Assembly: GCA_030844895.1 (NCBI GenBank)
Contig: CM061228.1
Location: 141,844,444-141,908,443 of the forward strand
Reading direction: 5' to 3'
From: Ambrosia x helenae
Lineage: Eukaryota > Streptophyta > Magnoliopsida > Asterales > Asteraceae
Length of the DNA: 64,000 bases
In this document: positions 1 through 11,650 of the stretch, one piece after another
Layout: every line of letters starts with the position of its first letter
Numbering within the stretch: the stretch's first letter is position 1
Notes under the pieces: generated by a model
What the model was told of the DNA's origin: nothing
The model's input: only the letters and a program-made list of their open reading frames with translations
The model's database searches: none
Program-made: the position numbers and the translations under genes

Positions 1-435
1 TTATCCCTTTCTACTAGTATATTAGGGTCACTATATATGTATCGTTTTGTTCCATTATAAATATTAGTGACTCTTTAGTCAGGAAAATCATAGGGTCTAT
101 AGGTAATATGATAGAAGTTGAATTATTTTTCAGAAATAGGATTTCCCTTAATTTCTTCCAACATTGTGTCCCACCTTTTTGCTTCAAATCATATGTATAT
201 GTAGAGGGGCGTACGTACATACATTTCAGAATCAAATTTAAGTAGAAAACTGTGAGAATCACAAAGAATTGTACACATTGCTTTGAAAATGTGGTACATA
301 ACGTGGTTAGGAAACTGCCTAAGCGTTTTCTCTTTCTCTCCCACTACATCTAATCGGCACTACGTACACATTCTTGTTACTCTTATCATGGTTTTCTACT
401 TAAAACTAGTAGTGCATTGAGCATGTTATATATAT
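1..435. other. AT-rich intergenic DNA
   Basis: No coding region, RNA gene or bounded repeat is visible. Short ORFs here have no recognisable content. Confidence 0.5.
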
Positions 436-439
436 ATAG

Positions 440-746
440 GTCAAGTATAAAATGAAAACCCTCTTGAGTTGAGAAAACCTTTGAAAACCCAAAAAACATT
501 ATTATTTTTTTTGAAAAAATAACCAATGTAAAATACATGTTATTAAGCGTTTTGGGCCAAAAAAAAGCACCGACGTGATTTTTTTTTTAAATAAACAAAG
601 TTACTGAAAAGATATGTTTACAAAAGCTAAATAGCTGAAAACATGTAAACATCGCAACTTTATTTAAAAAAAATCCCATTGGCGTTTTTTTTGCATGGGT
701 TTTCAAAGGTTTTCTCAACTCAAGACGGTTTTCATTTTATCCCTAC

Positions 747-747
<1 letters not shown>
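440..747. mobile_element. MITE with about 50-bp terminal inverted repeats
   Basis: Bases 442-490 and 697-746 are nearly perfect inverted copies of each other; both carry the core TTGAGTTGAGAAAACC or its complement. The roughly 200 bp between them are AT-rich and non-coding. This is the layout of a non-autonomous DNA transposon. The target duplication is lost in flanking TA repeats, so the superfamily is not assigned. An (AT)n microsatellite follows at 749-790. Confidence 0.75.
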
Positions 748-785
<38 letters not shown>

Positions 786-1117
786 TATATAGGACACGGT
801 TACCGTAGAAAGTCTTCAAAACGTGTGAAGTGTGCAAAGTACATCATAATTACGTAATGGCAATTACATAATGTATAATACAATTATTATATATAAAACT
901 AATTACGTAATGAATGATAAAGACATATTTTGAATGACATAAATTACGTAATCCTATTTAACATAACTCTAGACAAAAGATCAGATACACTCTAGCGTAA
1001 TTATATAACAAAAGTGGTTGTCATTATTTACGAAAATGCCACCGCCACTTTTTTTGGTTTCATTCAGTTCGCACACTTCGCACGTTAATTTTGTTTGTAT
1101 TTGATCTTTTGTCTCTG

Positions 1118-1129
1118 TATATATATAAA
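1118..1129 (+). promoter_or_regulatory. Candidate TATA box of the gene at 1273
   Basis: TATATATATAAA lies about 145 bp upstream of the proposed ATG, at a spacing that suits a plant core promoter with a moderate 5' leader. It is inferred from position and composition only. Confidence 0.4.
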
Positions 1130-1272
1130 CGTACTGCACAATTTCTGTTTCAGCTCGTTTTTAATCCAATAATTCTGATTTTTCTCTGTTCACAACTTTT
1201 ATCCACATATCATAGGTTCGTTTGCTTTTGCTACCGAATCTTGACCCATATCTACAATATATAGAACCCGAA

Positions 1273-2017
1273 ATGCAACTTGAGAAGCAAAAAAATGAGA
1301 GCAGGAGACACGAGGCCTGGCGAGTGCATGGGGCATTAATGGTAAATTTTATTTTACTTTAGTTTGGTGTATGTGTTTTCCTTCTGTTTGTTTATATTGG
1401 TGGAAGTACAATTCGCAGTGTGCAGCGGGTTTATGCATTTACAATCAACTTAAGATGAATCCCAATTTGTTATCTCCACCTCCACATAGCGTCTGGAAGA
1501 GGAATGGGAAATTCGGGACAGCAAACCCAAGTATAACTCTTTTGTGACCTCGTCTTTATTTGTGATATAAAACCTATAATTATAAAGTTTTGGATCTTAT
1601 TTTTTTTTCATTTTCTGTTTGCAATTACAATGTTTTATTAAAGACAAACGGAAGGCGACAAGCATGAACAACTTGATGGATCAGCAGCCGCTTAAAAAAG
1701 TAGCAACCCCAGACGGGTCGCATTTAGTTAAAGTAGAGATGCAAGGAGGCAGCAGCAGCGGGTTTTCAATAACGCGAGGGGGCTCGGATACTGGGATGCA
1801 TCAGTTACCAAGGTATATGCCGAATGACAACATGGCAGGTGGCAGTGGGAGGAGGGATAGGTTTGGTGGTGTAGCTCAGACGTCTTCGGTGGCCGTGTCC
1901 CGAGCATGGAAAAAGGAGACAAATGCCGGACACTTGCTTCCAAAACTGTATGATCTTTTTGGTCAAAGCATGTTACCTTTTGTACCTTCTCCAGAATTGT
2001 GCAACTTTCACTTATAA
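1273..2017 (+). CDS. Three-exon gene of unknown function (184 aa)
   Basis: I do not recognise this protein. A consistent model has exon 1 at 1273-1341 (ATG to a GTAAAT donor), exon 2 at 1419-1530 (acceptor TTCGCAG, donor GTATAA) and exon 3 at 1644-2017 (acceptor TTAAAG, stop TAA). The lengths 69, 112 and 374 sum to 185 codons and the phases agree at both junctions. The middle is rich in Gly, Ser, Arg and Met and looks disordered. The C-terminal 40 residues are more ordered, with a Trp-Lys-Lys-Glu motif followed by Leu/Phe/Pro-rich residues. There is no signal peptide or membrane segment. A TATA-like site lies upstream. The splice choices are inferred; the C-terminal exon is the safest part. 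It could also be a gene fragment. Confidence 0.55.
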
Positions 2018-2996
2018 TATCCATCAGATCAGATAGGTAACTTGTAAGGCATCACAATTTGAAACATATTCTCAAGTTTTAGTTCTTGTATTTATACCGT
2101 CAACTCATTGCATCATCAGCAAGAAAAGTATCTTGAAGAGGGATGTTTTCATTGTTGAAATATTCAGCAAAGAATCAGAACCTGTACCGCTATCCATGCG
2201 TGCAGCGTTGGCATAGTTGCTGCTGACGCCGTTACAAATGTCAAAATTAGGATTAAAAGTGTGAATATCCCGTTATTGATTACGGAAGGAGTTGAAATGA
2301 TATCAATAGTTTTTTTATTTATTATTTCTTTTTGAACAGTATCAATATTATGGTAAGCTTCAGCCCCTTGGTTATTTGTTCTTCACATAAAAGCTTCCTG
2401 CAAGTGTGTGCGAGGGTTTTCGATAAATTACGACATCCAATTAAAATCCAGCAGTGGATAGAGGTTCTTGTGCTGTGCCTTCTGGTAGCGAGGGAGGACG
2501 GTGCACCATGTAACTACTAAATTGTATTATATGGCTGGTATCGTTTGGTATCGAAACTTGGTATAGCAATCTGAAGAGAGAACCCAAATATGACATTGTT
2601 AATGAACAAAGAAGAAACCAAAAAATAAATAAATAAATAAAGTGGTAGTATAGCCTTAATGATGTCAACACGTGTTTTGTTTAACTTGATGACAATAATA
2701 AAAATTTTCGGTTTAAGTAAAACCAAACCAGCCTACTTCTACTCCCTTTAATATAAGGAATCTTTATTGAAATATATTTTTTTTGAACAGTGAACTTCAT
2801 TATTGAAAAAAAAGATTATTGCTACTAAAAAATGTAATTAAAATAAAATTCTAATAAAAGTTGTACTGAAATGTTTTCGAAAGAAGTTAGTTAAAACATG
2901 TGAATTTTGATTTTATTAAACATGTATAATGTTCAGATTCTTGAAATAATATCAATACATGTCAAACATTTATGATGATTAAAACGCTGACCCAAT
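2018..2996. other. Intergenic, no gene seen
   Basis: Includes the probable 3' end of the preceding gene. The rest is AT-rich DNA with homopolymer runs and no supported coding sequence. Confidence 0.5.
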
Positions 2997-3359
2997 ATCC
3001 TGATCATGTGGCCTAGTGGTAAAAGGGTCGGTTCTCTCTTTGGGGGAGCCAGGTTCGATTCCCACAGGAGACATGTGATGGATACCCCCACCCTTGTGGT
3101 GGGGTAGGTGGTTGGGAAGTGATGGAGAGACCCTTGACCCTTGTGGTCATGGGTTCGACTCCTGATCCCTCCAGGTTTTACCGGTTCACTACCGTCGTGC
3201 CTTCGGGCGGGTTTGTGGGTCGGGTTTTCCCTGGAACAGGAGACGGGTGGGCCGAAGGGCTCTGTCCGTACGGACTAGAGGCCGTCTGGGGCCCTTTCGG
3301 CCATTGGGGGCCGCGTACAGAGTACCCGGCAATACTTTAGTTGATCGTTAAAAAAAAAA
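2997..3359 (+). mobile_element. tRNA-derived SINE with target duplication
   Basis: A 14-bp direct repeat (AACGCTGACCCAAT at 2983-2996, AACGTTGACCCAAT at 3360-3373) brackets an element that ends in an A-run. Its head has an A-box-like TGGCCTAGTGG (3009-3019) and a B box GGTTCGATTCC (3052-3062), as in pol III promoters of tRNA-derived SINEs. A second B-box-like GGTTCGACTCC lies near 3152, so the head may be dimeric. The body shares GTCGTGCCTTCGGGCGGG with the SINE at 39064. The one mismatch in the duplication suggests an insertion that is not very recent. Confidence 0.85.
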
Positions 3360-3503
3360 AACGTTGACCCAATCATAGGCTGACAATAGCCCAAAAGGCA
3401 CGAATAATGATTTAGAAGCGTTCACAATTCATTTTGTTAGTTTACAAAATAAGCACATTAGCAAAAAAGCTTACACTTAAACTCACTAGGTAAGCACGGA
3501 GCA

Positions 3504-3719
3504 ACATGTTTAGAGAGTCAACATGTGTTCTTGCCGTTTGCTTTTGACACAATTGGCTCTCTGGCCCCTGAGGCAGTACGGTTCCTGAAAATAGTGCAGA
3601 AGGTGGTCCACTGTGACTCGCAGAGCCCTAAGAACCAAGTGTTTGTGTTTAGCAGGATAGGCTTTGCGATTCAAAAGGGAATAGCGGCGGAGCTTGTTGC
3701 ACGCTTAACCACCATCTAA
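3504..3719 (+). pseudogene. Retroelement protein fragment (C-terminal piece)
   Basis: An open stretch encodes about 70 residues with FAFDTIGSLAPEAV and IGFAIQKGIAAELVARL. I associate this pattern with C-terminal tails of plant reverse-transcriptase-like ORFs, but this is recall, not a search. No other retroelement domain, LTR or poly(A) tail adjoins it, so it is a short isolated remnant. Confidence 0.4.
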
Positions 3720-4516
3720 ATGTAACTTGTTTTGTAATAAATTTAAAATTAATAATATTTTTTGGCCAAAAAAAAACTAGGTATAAACATGGTTAGTTAA
3801 TATAAGTGAGCGAGTCCTGGTTACATGGCTCATATGCGTAGCCAAAATTAAATTAAAATTATTTGATTGAGAGAGCTAGCGACCTTGGCTCGAGGTAAGC
3901 TTTTTCATTAACCAAGCGACCTCCGCTAGGCTCGACAATTATTCGAGTTAAACTTCAAACCCTAAGCTTCTTTATTTAAGAACTCCTATGAGTTGTAAAA
4001 ACCATATGAACTCACTTTATAACCACAAACTTAATTTAATAAAAACTTAATATGTGGTCTAAAATAACACAACAATAAAATATTGAATAAAATATTAATA
4101 TACTTACACGGGGTAAAAATCATTTACATCGGTGTAACTCGGTGCAAATTTATGTATTTTTTTAAAATTTTTTGATTAATATGTGCTTTAAGGCTTTAGG
4201 TGATTTTGATTAGCTTTCTCAATTGTTCTCACAGTTCTCACGATATTTAGCATTTTCAAGATAACCCTCCCCTTTATATCTATGGTATATTAATAAGTAT
4301 ATGGGAAAGGCAAGAATGGTTATTTGCCACTTTTTAAGTTTTACAACGCCTTAAAGCATAATGTACAACACCTAAAGCTACAATATAAAGGGTTTTTAGT
4401 GAGTGCAAATTTTAAAGCATAGTGTACAAGTCTTTTAAGCAATGGGAAAATAGCAGGGATTGTGACATTAGGGTTCCATAATGCAACATACAATCCCGCT
4501 TCTTATCTCCATAACG
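3720..4516. other. AT-rich intergenic DNA
   Basis: No gene or bounded element is supported. The GA-rich DNA that follows belongs to the MITE at 4517. Confidence 0.4.
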
Positions 4517-4813
4517 ATGTGTTCCCGAGTTGACTTAGAAGAAAAAAAGAAAGGAAAGGGAGGGAAAAAAAAATAGAGTGTGTTCCTGAGTTTTTGTTAT
4601 GAAGGAAAGAAAAGGAAAAGAAGGGAAATGTGTGTTCCTGAGTTCATTTTGTGAAGGAAAGGAAAGGAAAAGGAGAGAAAACAAGGTAATATTTCATTCT
4701 TCCAAATTGGAAGGAAAATAAAGGGGGAAAATAGAGGAAGAAAAAAGAAAAAAACGGAAAGGATTTTCCATCCTTTCTTTTCTTTCTGACTCTTTAATTA
4801 ACTCGGGAACACA
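4517..4813. mobile_element. MITE with TGTGTTCCCGAGTT termini
   Basis: The left end TGTGTTCCCGAGTT and the right end AACTCGGGAACACA are inverted copies, flanked on both sides by ACG (4514-4516, 4814-4816). The interior is purine-rich (GGAAAGGAAAAGG) on the left and pyrimidine-rich on the right, so the whole element could fold back. A related but decayed copy lies at about 49340-49795. The 3-bp duplication is compatible with a PIF/Harbinger-type MITE but is too short to prove it. Confidence 0.7.
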
Positions 4814-6043
4814 ACGTAAATCTCAAAATTCAAACCCAGTCCTATCTTAGAAATCTTTCCGCCAACACCACTACCATCAATTGTCTCCTTCATCAAATCA
4901 GATCCTACACATCCATGGCCTAAGACAAGTCTACTATGCCTTTAACGGTTGAATCCCTCAACCCCACAGTATTTTTCGTATCTTTTCTTTTCTTTCTTTT
5001 TTTACAAAGTTCTAAGAATTGGTGGTTGATATCTTTTTTTCTTGTTTTTATTTTTACAAGTTTAGTGTGTTGTGTTGTAGTTGGATCTTTATTTTCTATC
5101 TATCTGAGAAGTGGAAGTGGCTTGTGGAGTTTATGGAACAACGAGTTTCAACCTCAATTTCATAGCTAGCTACATAGAGTTTGTGTATTCTCTTTACTGG
5201 AACTTTGTTGTTGTTTATATTAACGTTTTTTTAATAATTCTGCTTATTAATTTAACCTACTGCATTTGAATTGTAGCTTTAATTCAATTTTTAGCATGTC
5301 ATTATTTGTCTTCATAACATAATTGATTTATAAATATTGGGTGAATATCATGAATAATCTATGCTGGTGTTTTGATATGTGTTATAACTATAGGGCGTGT
5401 CGGCTCTCCATGAAGGGGACTGTATGCTCTTTTATTTATTCATTACCGACTTCACGCCTTCTCGTCTATGAGTTTATGGCTAACAATAGCCTCGACACCT
5501 TCCTCTTTGGTTCGTATTTGTCACAAAAACCATTGGATATCTTTAGCTTAGGTGAATCTTTAATAAAAATTAAATCATTAATGCAACAGATGCTAACAAG
5601 TGTAAGGAACTAGATTGGTCAAAGCGTTCCAACATTGTGATTGGAATTGCAAAGGGACTCCAATACCTACACGAAGACTCACGCCTTAAAATTGTTCATC
5701 GGGACATGAAGACGAGTAACATTCTTTTGGATAACGAGATGAATGCAAAAATTTCGGATTTCGGCACTGCTAGAAGTTTCAGAGGTAATCAAATGGAAGC
5801 TGCTACCAACAAAATTGTTGGAACTTAGTAAGTTCACATATCCTCCCATTTTTAACATATATTCACTACATATGTGGCAATCATGAACAATTTTCAAACA
5901 AGATAAGTTGTAAATGAATTCATATGGGTCATCTCAATTAGTCAATGGGTCAATGTGGATATACTCAATTAGCCAACGGGTTATTATAAAACGTGTTAGC
6001 TTAAAGGGGTCCAAATCAGTATACTCATTAATTCCAACCAAAG

Positions 6044-6287
6044 GACCTTTAGCCTAGTAGTACGTTGGTGTTGGATAAGGCTATGCCTTTCCAAATGGCT
6101 AGGTTCAATCGGCATGGTGGACATGTAGTTGTAGCTTAGAAGGAGAATTGAAGGGTGTGAGTTGGCTTCTAACAAAAAGTTAACTCCACCAACTCCGTCA
6201 CTCGAACCCACGTCACTACAACCTCCGGCATCCATCGACGTGCTCGCCATTGCGTTTGACCACATAACTTTAACCTTTTTTTTTTTT
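6044..6287 (+). mobile_element. Possible SINE remnant
   Basis: TAGCCTAGTAGTACG (A-box-like) is followed about 50 bp later by GGTTCAATCGG (B-box-like), and the stretch runs into a T-run at 6276-6287. No clear target duplication was found, so the call rests on promoter-like boxes only. Confidence 0.3.
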
Positions 6288-6718
6288 GGGAAAATGACCA
6301 ATATAGCCCGTTGACCGGGCATTTTGCACAAATAGCCCTCTCCACCGTCTTTGGAGAGACGGGACACGGCTCCCAACCAGCCTGAACCGTCTTCGAGACG
6401 GTTTGGTTTTATAGCCAATTGCAAGCCAACACGTGGCGTCTCTGATCCCGAGGCTGTACCGTCTCTCTCCAGACGGGTCAGAACCCTCTCCCAGACGGTT
6501 CACGTTTCCCAAGACGGCTGACCCTTCGGTTCAACCGTCTCCCAGACGGTTCACGTCTACCAATGCCGGCTGACCTTTCGGCTCAACCGTCTCAAAAGAC
6601 GGGTCACATTTCTCAAGTCGGCTGACCCTTCGGTTCAACCGTCTCTCAAGACGGTACACATCTACCAACGCCGGTGAGTCCCGATGAGCGGGCGACGCTT
6701 CGGTTGTCCGGCTCAGCC

Positions 6719-6728
6719 CTATAAATAC
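6719..6728 (+). promoter_or_regulatory. TATA box of the transposon ORF
   Basis: CTATAAATAC sits about 230 bp upstream of the ATG at 6957, just inside the inverted-repeat arm. It is the obvious core promoter for that ORF. Confidence 0.55.
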
Positions 6729-6779
6729 CCGTCTCCCGTCCATTTCCCGTCATCCAACCCCGTCTGAACACTATCCACC

Positions 6780-6950
6780 ACCGTACAACTCCGTCTAAAC
6801 ACTATCTACAACCCGACGACCACCGTCCAACACCGTCCAAACAATATCTACCACCCCACCACCACCGTCCAACACCGTCCAAACACCGTCCAAACAATAT
6901 CTACCACCCCACCACCACCGTCCAACACCGTCCAACACCGTCCAAATCAT
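6780..6950 (+). repeat. Tandem CACCGTCCAAACA-type repeat in a 5' leader
   Basis: Units built from ACCGTCCAACACCGTCCAAA and CAATATCTACCACCCCACC repeat in tandem between the TATA box and the ATG of the transposon ORF. The stretch is C/A-rich and reads as an untranslated leader. Confidence 0.7.
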
Positions 6951-6956
6951 CGAAAA

Positions 6957-7307
6957 ATGGCACCTCAAAGATGGACGGAAGAACAAGAGATTGCCTTGAT
7001 TGCGGCATGGCTTCATGTTGAAGAGAGCACACACCTTAACAACAAATGGTTCCGGATACTGAATGAATACAACCGGCTCGTTGGAGGGTCAGAACGTACC
7101 ACCGAGTCCCTAAGCCGCAAGTTGAGTGATTTGACGACAAAGTGTCAAATCTTCAACGGCCACCACAACCGGACTCTTTACGACGTACCCTCTAACTTTC
7201 CCGAAGACGTGGCAATTAGACACAGTCTAAGGCAGTATAAAAACAGGGAGCGTAAAGAGTTTAAACATGTGTCCGTTTGGCAAATGATAAGACATCGTCT
7301 TAATTAA
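6957..7307 (+). CDS. Transposon-borne Myb/SANT-like (NAM-associated type) protein
   Basis: An intact 116-residue ORF starts with MAPQRWTEEQEIALIAAWLH, the tryptophan-led first helix of the Myb/SANT-like domain in PIF/Harbinger-associated proteins and in plant NAM-associated (glutathione S-transferase T3-like) proteins. The LSRKLSDLTTKCQIFNG stretch and the C-terminal VWQMI segment fit the same family. By family knowledge such proteins bind DNA and may help a transposase act on element ends. The ORF lies inside the inverted repeats with its own TATA box and leader. No transposase partner is present here. It is shorter than host homologues and stops soon after the conserved Trp segment. Whether it is expressed is unknown. 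Confidence 0.65.
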   Translation: MAPQRWTEEQEIALIAAWLHVEESTHLNNKWFRILNEYNRLVGGSERTTESLSRKLSDLTTKCQIFNGHHNRTLYDVPSNFPEDVAIRHSLRQYKNRERKEFKHVSVWQMIRHRLN

Positions 7308-7441
7308 TTTGTAATTTAGTAACTTTTTATTTAAGGCAATTAATGGTTATATTTTTATTAATATTAATGCAATTTTGTCTTTTTGTTTTTATATTTAAGG
7401 TAAATATCTCATTAAACGTACTATACTATTACAATCACAAA

Positions 7442-8724
7442 TAAACAATAGAGTTAATAGCCATTTTCGTCCCTGAGGTTTGGTCTAGTTTGCCACTCCA
7501 GTACAAAAGTTTTTTTTTTTGCAATCTCTTACCTGTGGTTTGGATTTTTTTGCCAAATTCGTCCTTTTCACTAACCCAGTTAAAAAATCTCGTTAGTGTC
7601 AGGGGTAGGGTTGTCTTTTTACCAGTCAGGGACGAATTTGGCATTTAAAATTAAACCTTACCTCAGGGACGAATTTGGCATTTAACTCTTAATTTAAAAT
7701 AATTGTTAATTAAATAATTTATTATGAATTTTTAAATAATTTATTATGAATCGTTAGTGACGAATTTGCTTACAATCTTTGTGCCATGGGTGAGCTTTGA
7801 TTTGTGGGAACTTAAATTCAGTGTAGTTTGGATTCATGCATTTGATTTCTTCACGGGTTGGTGTACCAAGGACCTACAAACACAAAAATCACCAATTTCA
7901 GAAATTACATTTTTTTTTATTTTGTGTTAAAAACTGAATGTGACTTGCCTTGATGATCTCTACAAGTTGGTCAACTCCACTCTCACCTGGGAACAGAGGC
8001 TAAAGAGTGCAAAAAGGAACAAAGGAAAAAAGTAAATATTAATAAGAATTAAAAGAAAAATCCACAATTAAGAGGGTGGTGTTATGTGTAAGAACCTGTC
8101 CTAGAAGCAGTTCAGCAAGAACACAACCAACTGACCATACATCAATTGCAGACTTGCAGTTGTGTATTCAGTTGCCCCGAAAATAAGCTCAGGGGCACGG
8201 TAATATCGAGAACATATATATGATATATTTGGTTCACCTTTCACCTATTATTGCAGACAAGCCATCAATAATAAAATCAATTTCTTGCAACTTTATATCT
8301 ATAGCATTGAAATTTATAACCAAACAAACTTATTACCAAAACGTTTGCCACTAACGATTTCAAGATTGTAAGCAAATTCGTCACTAACGATTCATAATAA
8401 ATTATTTAAAAATTCATAATAAAATATATTTAAAAATTCATAATAAATTATTTAATTAACAATTATTTTAAATTAAGAGTTAAATGCCAAATTCGTCCCT
8501 GAGGTAAGGTTTAATTTTAAATGCCAAATTCGTCCCTGAATGGTAAAAAGACAACCCTACCCCTGACACTAACGAGATTTTTTAACTGGGTTAGTGAAAA
8601 GGACGAATTTGGCAAAAAAATCCAAACCACAGGTAAGAGATTGCAAAAAAAAAAAACTTTTGTACTGGAGTGGCAAACTAGACCAAACCTCAGGGACAAA
8701 AATGGCTATTAACTCTAAACAATA
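7442..8724. mobile_element. Pack-MULE (element 7451-8715) with 9-bp target duplication
   Basis: The 9-bp repeat TAAACAATA at 7442-7450 and 8716-8724 flanks a 1,265-bp element with terminal inverted repeats of about 330 bp (7451-7775 and 8365-8715, starting GAGTTAATAGCCATTTT). A 9-bp duplication with long TIRs is the hallmark of Mutator-like elements. The unique centre carries host gene exons (see 7777-8244), which makes it a Pack-MULE. It is nested in the larger transposon at 6288-13881. Confidence 0.93.
7777..8244 (-). pseudogene. GSK3/SHAGGY-like kinase gene fragment captured by a MULE
   Basis: Read on the minus strand, three exons of a GSK3-type kinase follow each other with introns still present. 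8096-8244 gives KGEPNISY and [18 protein letters not shown]. 7949-7999 gives PLFPGESGVDQLVEIIK. 7777-7873 gives [20 protein letters not shown] up to the HPWHK segment. These are the activation segment after the conserved Tyr and the following C-lobe of plant SHAGGY kinases. An 8-bp insertion near 8150 (duplicated CTGCA context) breaks the frame. The middle exon ends in a GC donor. Retained introns mean genomic DNA, not cDNA, was captured. No start or stop of its own exists, and the copy ends at the TIRs. Confidence 0.92.
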
Positions 8725-9400
8725 AATACTATTACAACAACAATTAAAAAACTACACTATTACAACAAACTTCCCAAGAACTAAGAAGCAACAAGTGAAA
8801 ACTAAGAAGCAACAAGTAAAAAACTACACTATTACAACAAACTTCCCAAATTTACTTCCAGAACTAAGAACTTTGTTTGAAGTAATAGTAATGTCTAACC
8901 AACTATTGAGGACTACATCTTAGTGTTAGATGTTTTGTCCTCCACAGCGGCGGTAGTAGCAGTGGTCTACATAGACGTTGTTTCGAATGGTGTATGTGCT
9001 CTACATAGACAAGTCCGAAACGTTTCCTCGTTTTATGTAACAATAGTTCTCAGTGAGCACACGTCGAACATCGAGACATAAATTCGGAAAGCGAACGAAC
9101 TTGCCTAAAATGTAGACCACCACATCATCGATCCATTACACGGGTTGCAAACCACGCGCAGATGGAACAACAATCCAAGTAGCCGTACGCAGATGAAACA
9201 ACAATCCAAGTAACCGGGACATATTTTCTGAAGCCGGTAGGCTTCGGCTGGGAAAGTCAAAAAGGCTTCGGCTGGGAAAGTAAAAAAACGTCATTGGATT
9301 GGAAGATGAAAGCTTAGAGGAGACGGGTGGGTGCATGGAAGATGAAAGCTTAGAGGAGAGGGGTGGGTGCAAATTTCGTTAAGTGAATTGGGTATTTATA
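8725..9400. other. Interior of the long-TIR transposon
   Basis: No intact gene is seen. At 9303-9369 a unit of about 33 bp (AAGATGAAAGCTTAGAGGAG...) occurs twice in tandem. A short block (AACAACAATCCAAGTA) is also repeated near 9165-9215. Confidence 0.5.
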
Positions 9401-9705
9401 TACACTCGTGAGACGGTTCAGACGGTATCACAAAACGGCTTAAGACGACTTGGGAAATGTGACCCGTCTTTTGAGACGGTTGAACCGAAGGGTCAGCCGG
9501 CATTGATAGACGTGAACCGTCTGGGAGACGGTTGAACCGAAGGCAGCCGGCATGGGGAAACGTGAACCGTCTGGGAGAGGGTTCTGACCCGTCTGGAGAG
9601 AGGCGGTACAGCCTCGGGATCAGAGACGCCACGTGTTGGCTTGCAATTGGCTATAAAACCAAACCGTCTCGAAGACGGTTCAGGCTGGTTGGGAGCCGTG
9701 TCCCG

Positions 9706-11007
9706 TGTAACACCCCAACCGATGGCGGAAACATCGGGATGTCACGTATTGATGATTGTTCAGTAGCTCATGGTAAATAATAAATTTCATTATATGATTT
9801 AAATAAATTACATACAATTGTTCTACAAGAATTCGTACATCAAATTGAATAAAACTATGCACACATCTTCAAGCATTAATTCAAATCTTCAAGCAAGTAG
9901 AACCTGAAACATGTTAAGTTGAAAATATTTTGGGTCAACAAAAGTTGGTGAGAATTACATAGGTTTTGATAATCGAATAAAATTGTTGTGCAATTCATGT
10001 GTCATGGCAATCTAGTCCATATGTGAAAACATACTAGAAGTAAATCGAGTGCATAATCAACCATTGTGACTGTTGTATTGTGGTACATCCCATACGCTCA
10101 TGGTTCACTCGTTTATATTGCAGTAACAAACACCCACGCAACCTTTGTAGGAGGCACGTATCTGGGTGGGATTGTCAGTCCAATAGATCTATCAATGTAT
10201 ACCGTTTGGCTGATGAATGTTTATGCTAGAATTGTGCTTACCCTAGTCATGTTCAAGACATAATGCAACATAGAAATACACATAGACACATTGATGATTG
10301 AATTGCATAAATAATGTTGTAACATGTTTCACCCCAAAATGGTGATAAATAGAAAAGGGGCTATGTAAAACTCACCTTAGCAAAGTATTAAGTCTCATGA
10401 AAAAAATAGAATAATGTGTTGTGAATGTATGCAAGGCGAATCCCAAAGACTCAACAACGTAGCTAGTCCAAATTGAAGAAAACGAAAAAGAAAGAATATC
10501 AAGCTTCCAATTCGCCAATTACAAGAGCTTATAATCAAAGCTTCAATTGTAGAAGTAATAGACTATAGAAGAAAGGTATGAGGGAAAGTTTAATCGGATT
10601 GAAACAATCGATTTAGAGGTGCAAAGTATAATGGGTCATAGGTGGGTTTTTATACTAGTTTTGGAGTCAATTAGCCATTAAAATTGGTCAACACCATAAA
10701 GTAAGGTTTTATGATGAATTGACTATTTGACTAAGACTTTGACTAGGACTTTGACTATTTGACTCAAGGCTTTATTTAAAAAAAAATCTTGTATGTGAAA
10801 AAAAAAAAGAATTTAGAATCATATTATTATTATTATTATTATTATTATTTATATACATTTATGTATGCATATAAGTTGTGAGTTAGGATAAATAAAGACT
10901 TAGGCACATTTGTATAATATTAATGATAAAGGTGTAATAAATATATATATATATATATAAGGGCTTTTTATGTATTAAAATTTTAGGGAAAATTTTGCGA
11001 TGTTACA
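9706..11007 (-). repeat. 3' LTR of the minus-oriented retrotransposon
   Basis: TGTAACACCCCAACC...GCGATGTTACA. It contains (TAT)n near 10829 and (AT)n near 10940, both shorter than in the partner LTR. The identical 65-codon ORFs in the two LTRs are only a consequence of LTR identity. Confidence 0.92.
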
Positions 11008-11439
11008 GTCTCCCCTACTTTTGAAAACTTCGTCCCGAAGTTTATTGAAAACACAGGGTTGAAGGTGATTGGGTAGAAATTAGGACAAGGGTGGTTTGGG
11101 AAGTTTCGAGTTAAGGCATGACATAAATTTATAGGTAACAGAATAAACTGTTTCGAATAATTTGGGTAAGAGTTTTGATATGTGTGAGTTTTAAGGGTTG
11201 GATTAGGTTCATCTGAAATAGCAAGGAGAATAAGAATCTTAAGTTTTAGGACTCCTAAAAGAAATGCATGAGTTAATTGACTATAGAAAGACTAAATGAA
11301 CTACCAGGTAACTAGAGTTTATAATTGGTTATTTACTGAAAACCTTGATAGAATTTCACACTACCTTAACGTACCTGTAAATTCATGATTACGTTCCGGA
11401 CCGCAATCACCAATTTACCTTACATTACAGTTTTGCGTC

Positions 11440-11650
11440 CTTCTATATCTCCACCGATTGTTGAGCAGGTCCGATAGCCTCCACCAGTCGTGGAGTAGGT
11501 TGTAGGGCCTCTCCCGACTGTTGAAAAGGCATAATGACATCTACCAATCATTGAGTAGGTTTGATAGCCTCCACCAGTCGTGGAGCAGGTTGTAGGGCCT
11601 CTCCCGACTGTTGAAAAGGCATGATGACCTCTATTAAGTGCAGCATTTAT
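11440..11650. repeat. Tandem hairpin repeat in the retrotransposon interior
   Basis: A unit of about 105 bp occurs twice. Each copy contains CTCCACCAGTCGTGGAG, a 6-bp stem with a 5-nt loop, and GGGCCTCTCCCGACTGTTG. It gives a short Gly/Thr-rich minus-strand ORF that looks incidental. Confidence 0.7.

Noticed and set aside
3008..3065. Functional tRNA gene
   Set aside because: A and B boxes are present but no cloverleaf forms, and it sits in a SINE with tail and target duplication.
4936..5169. 77-codon ORF with two hydrophobic stretches near CRK-A, possibly a signal or membrane exon
   Set aside because: T-rich DNA gives hydrophobic residues in this frame, and no CRK ectodomain motif or splice pattern supports it.
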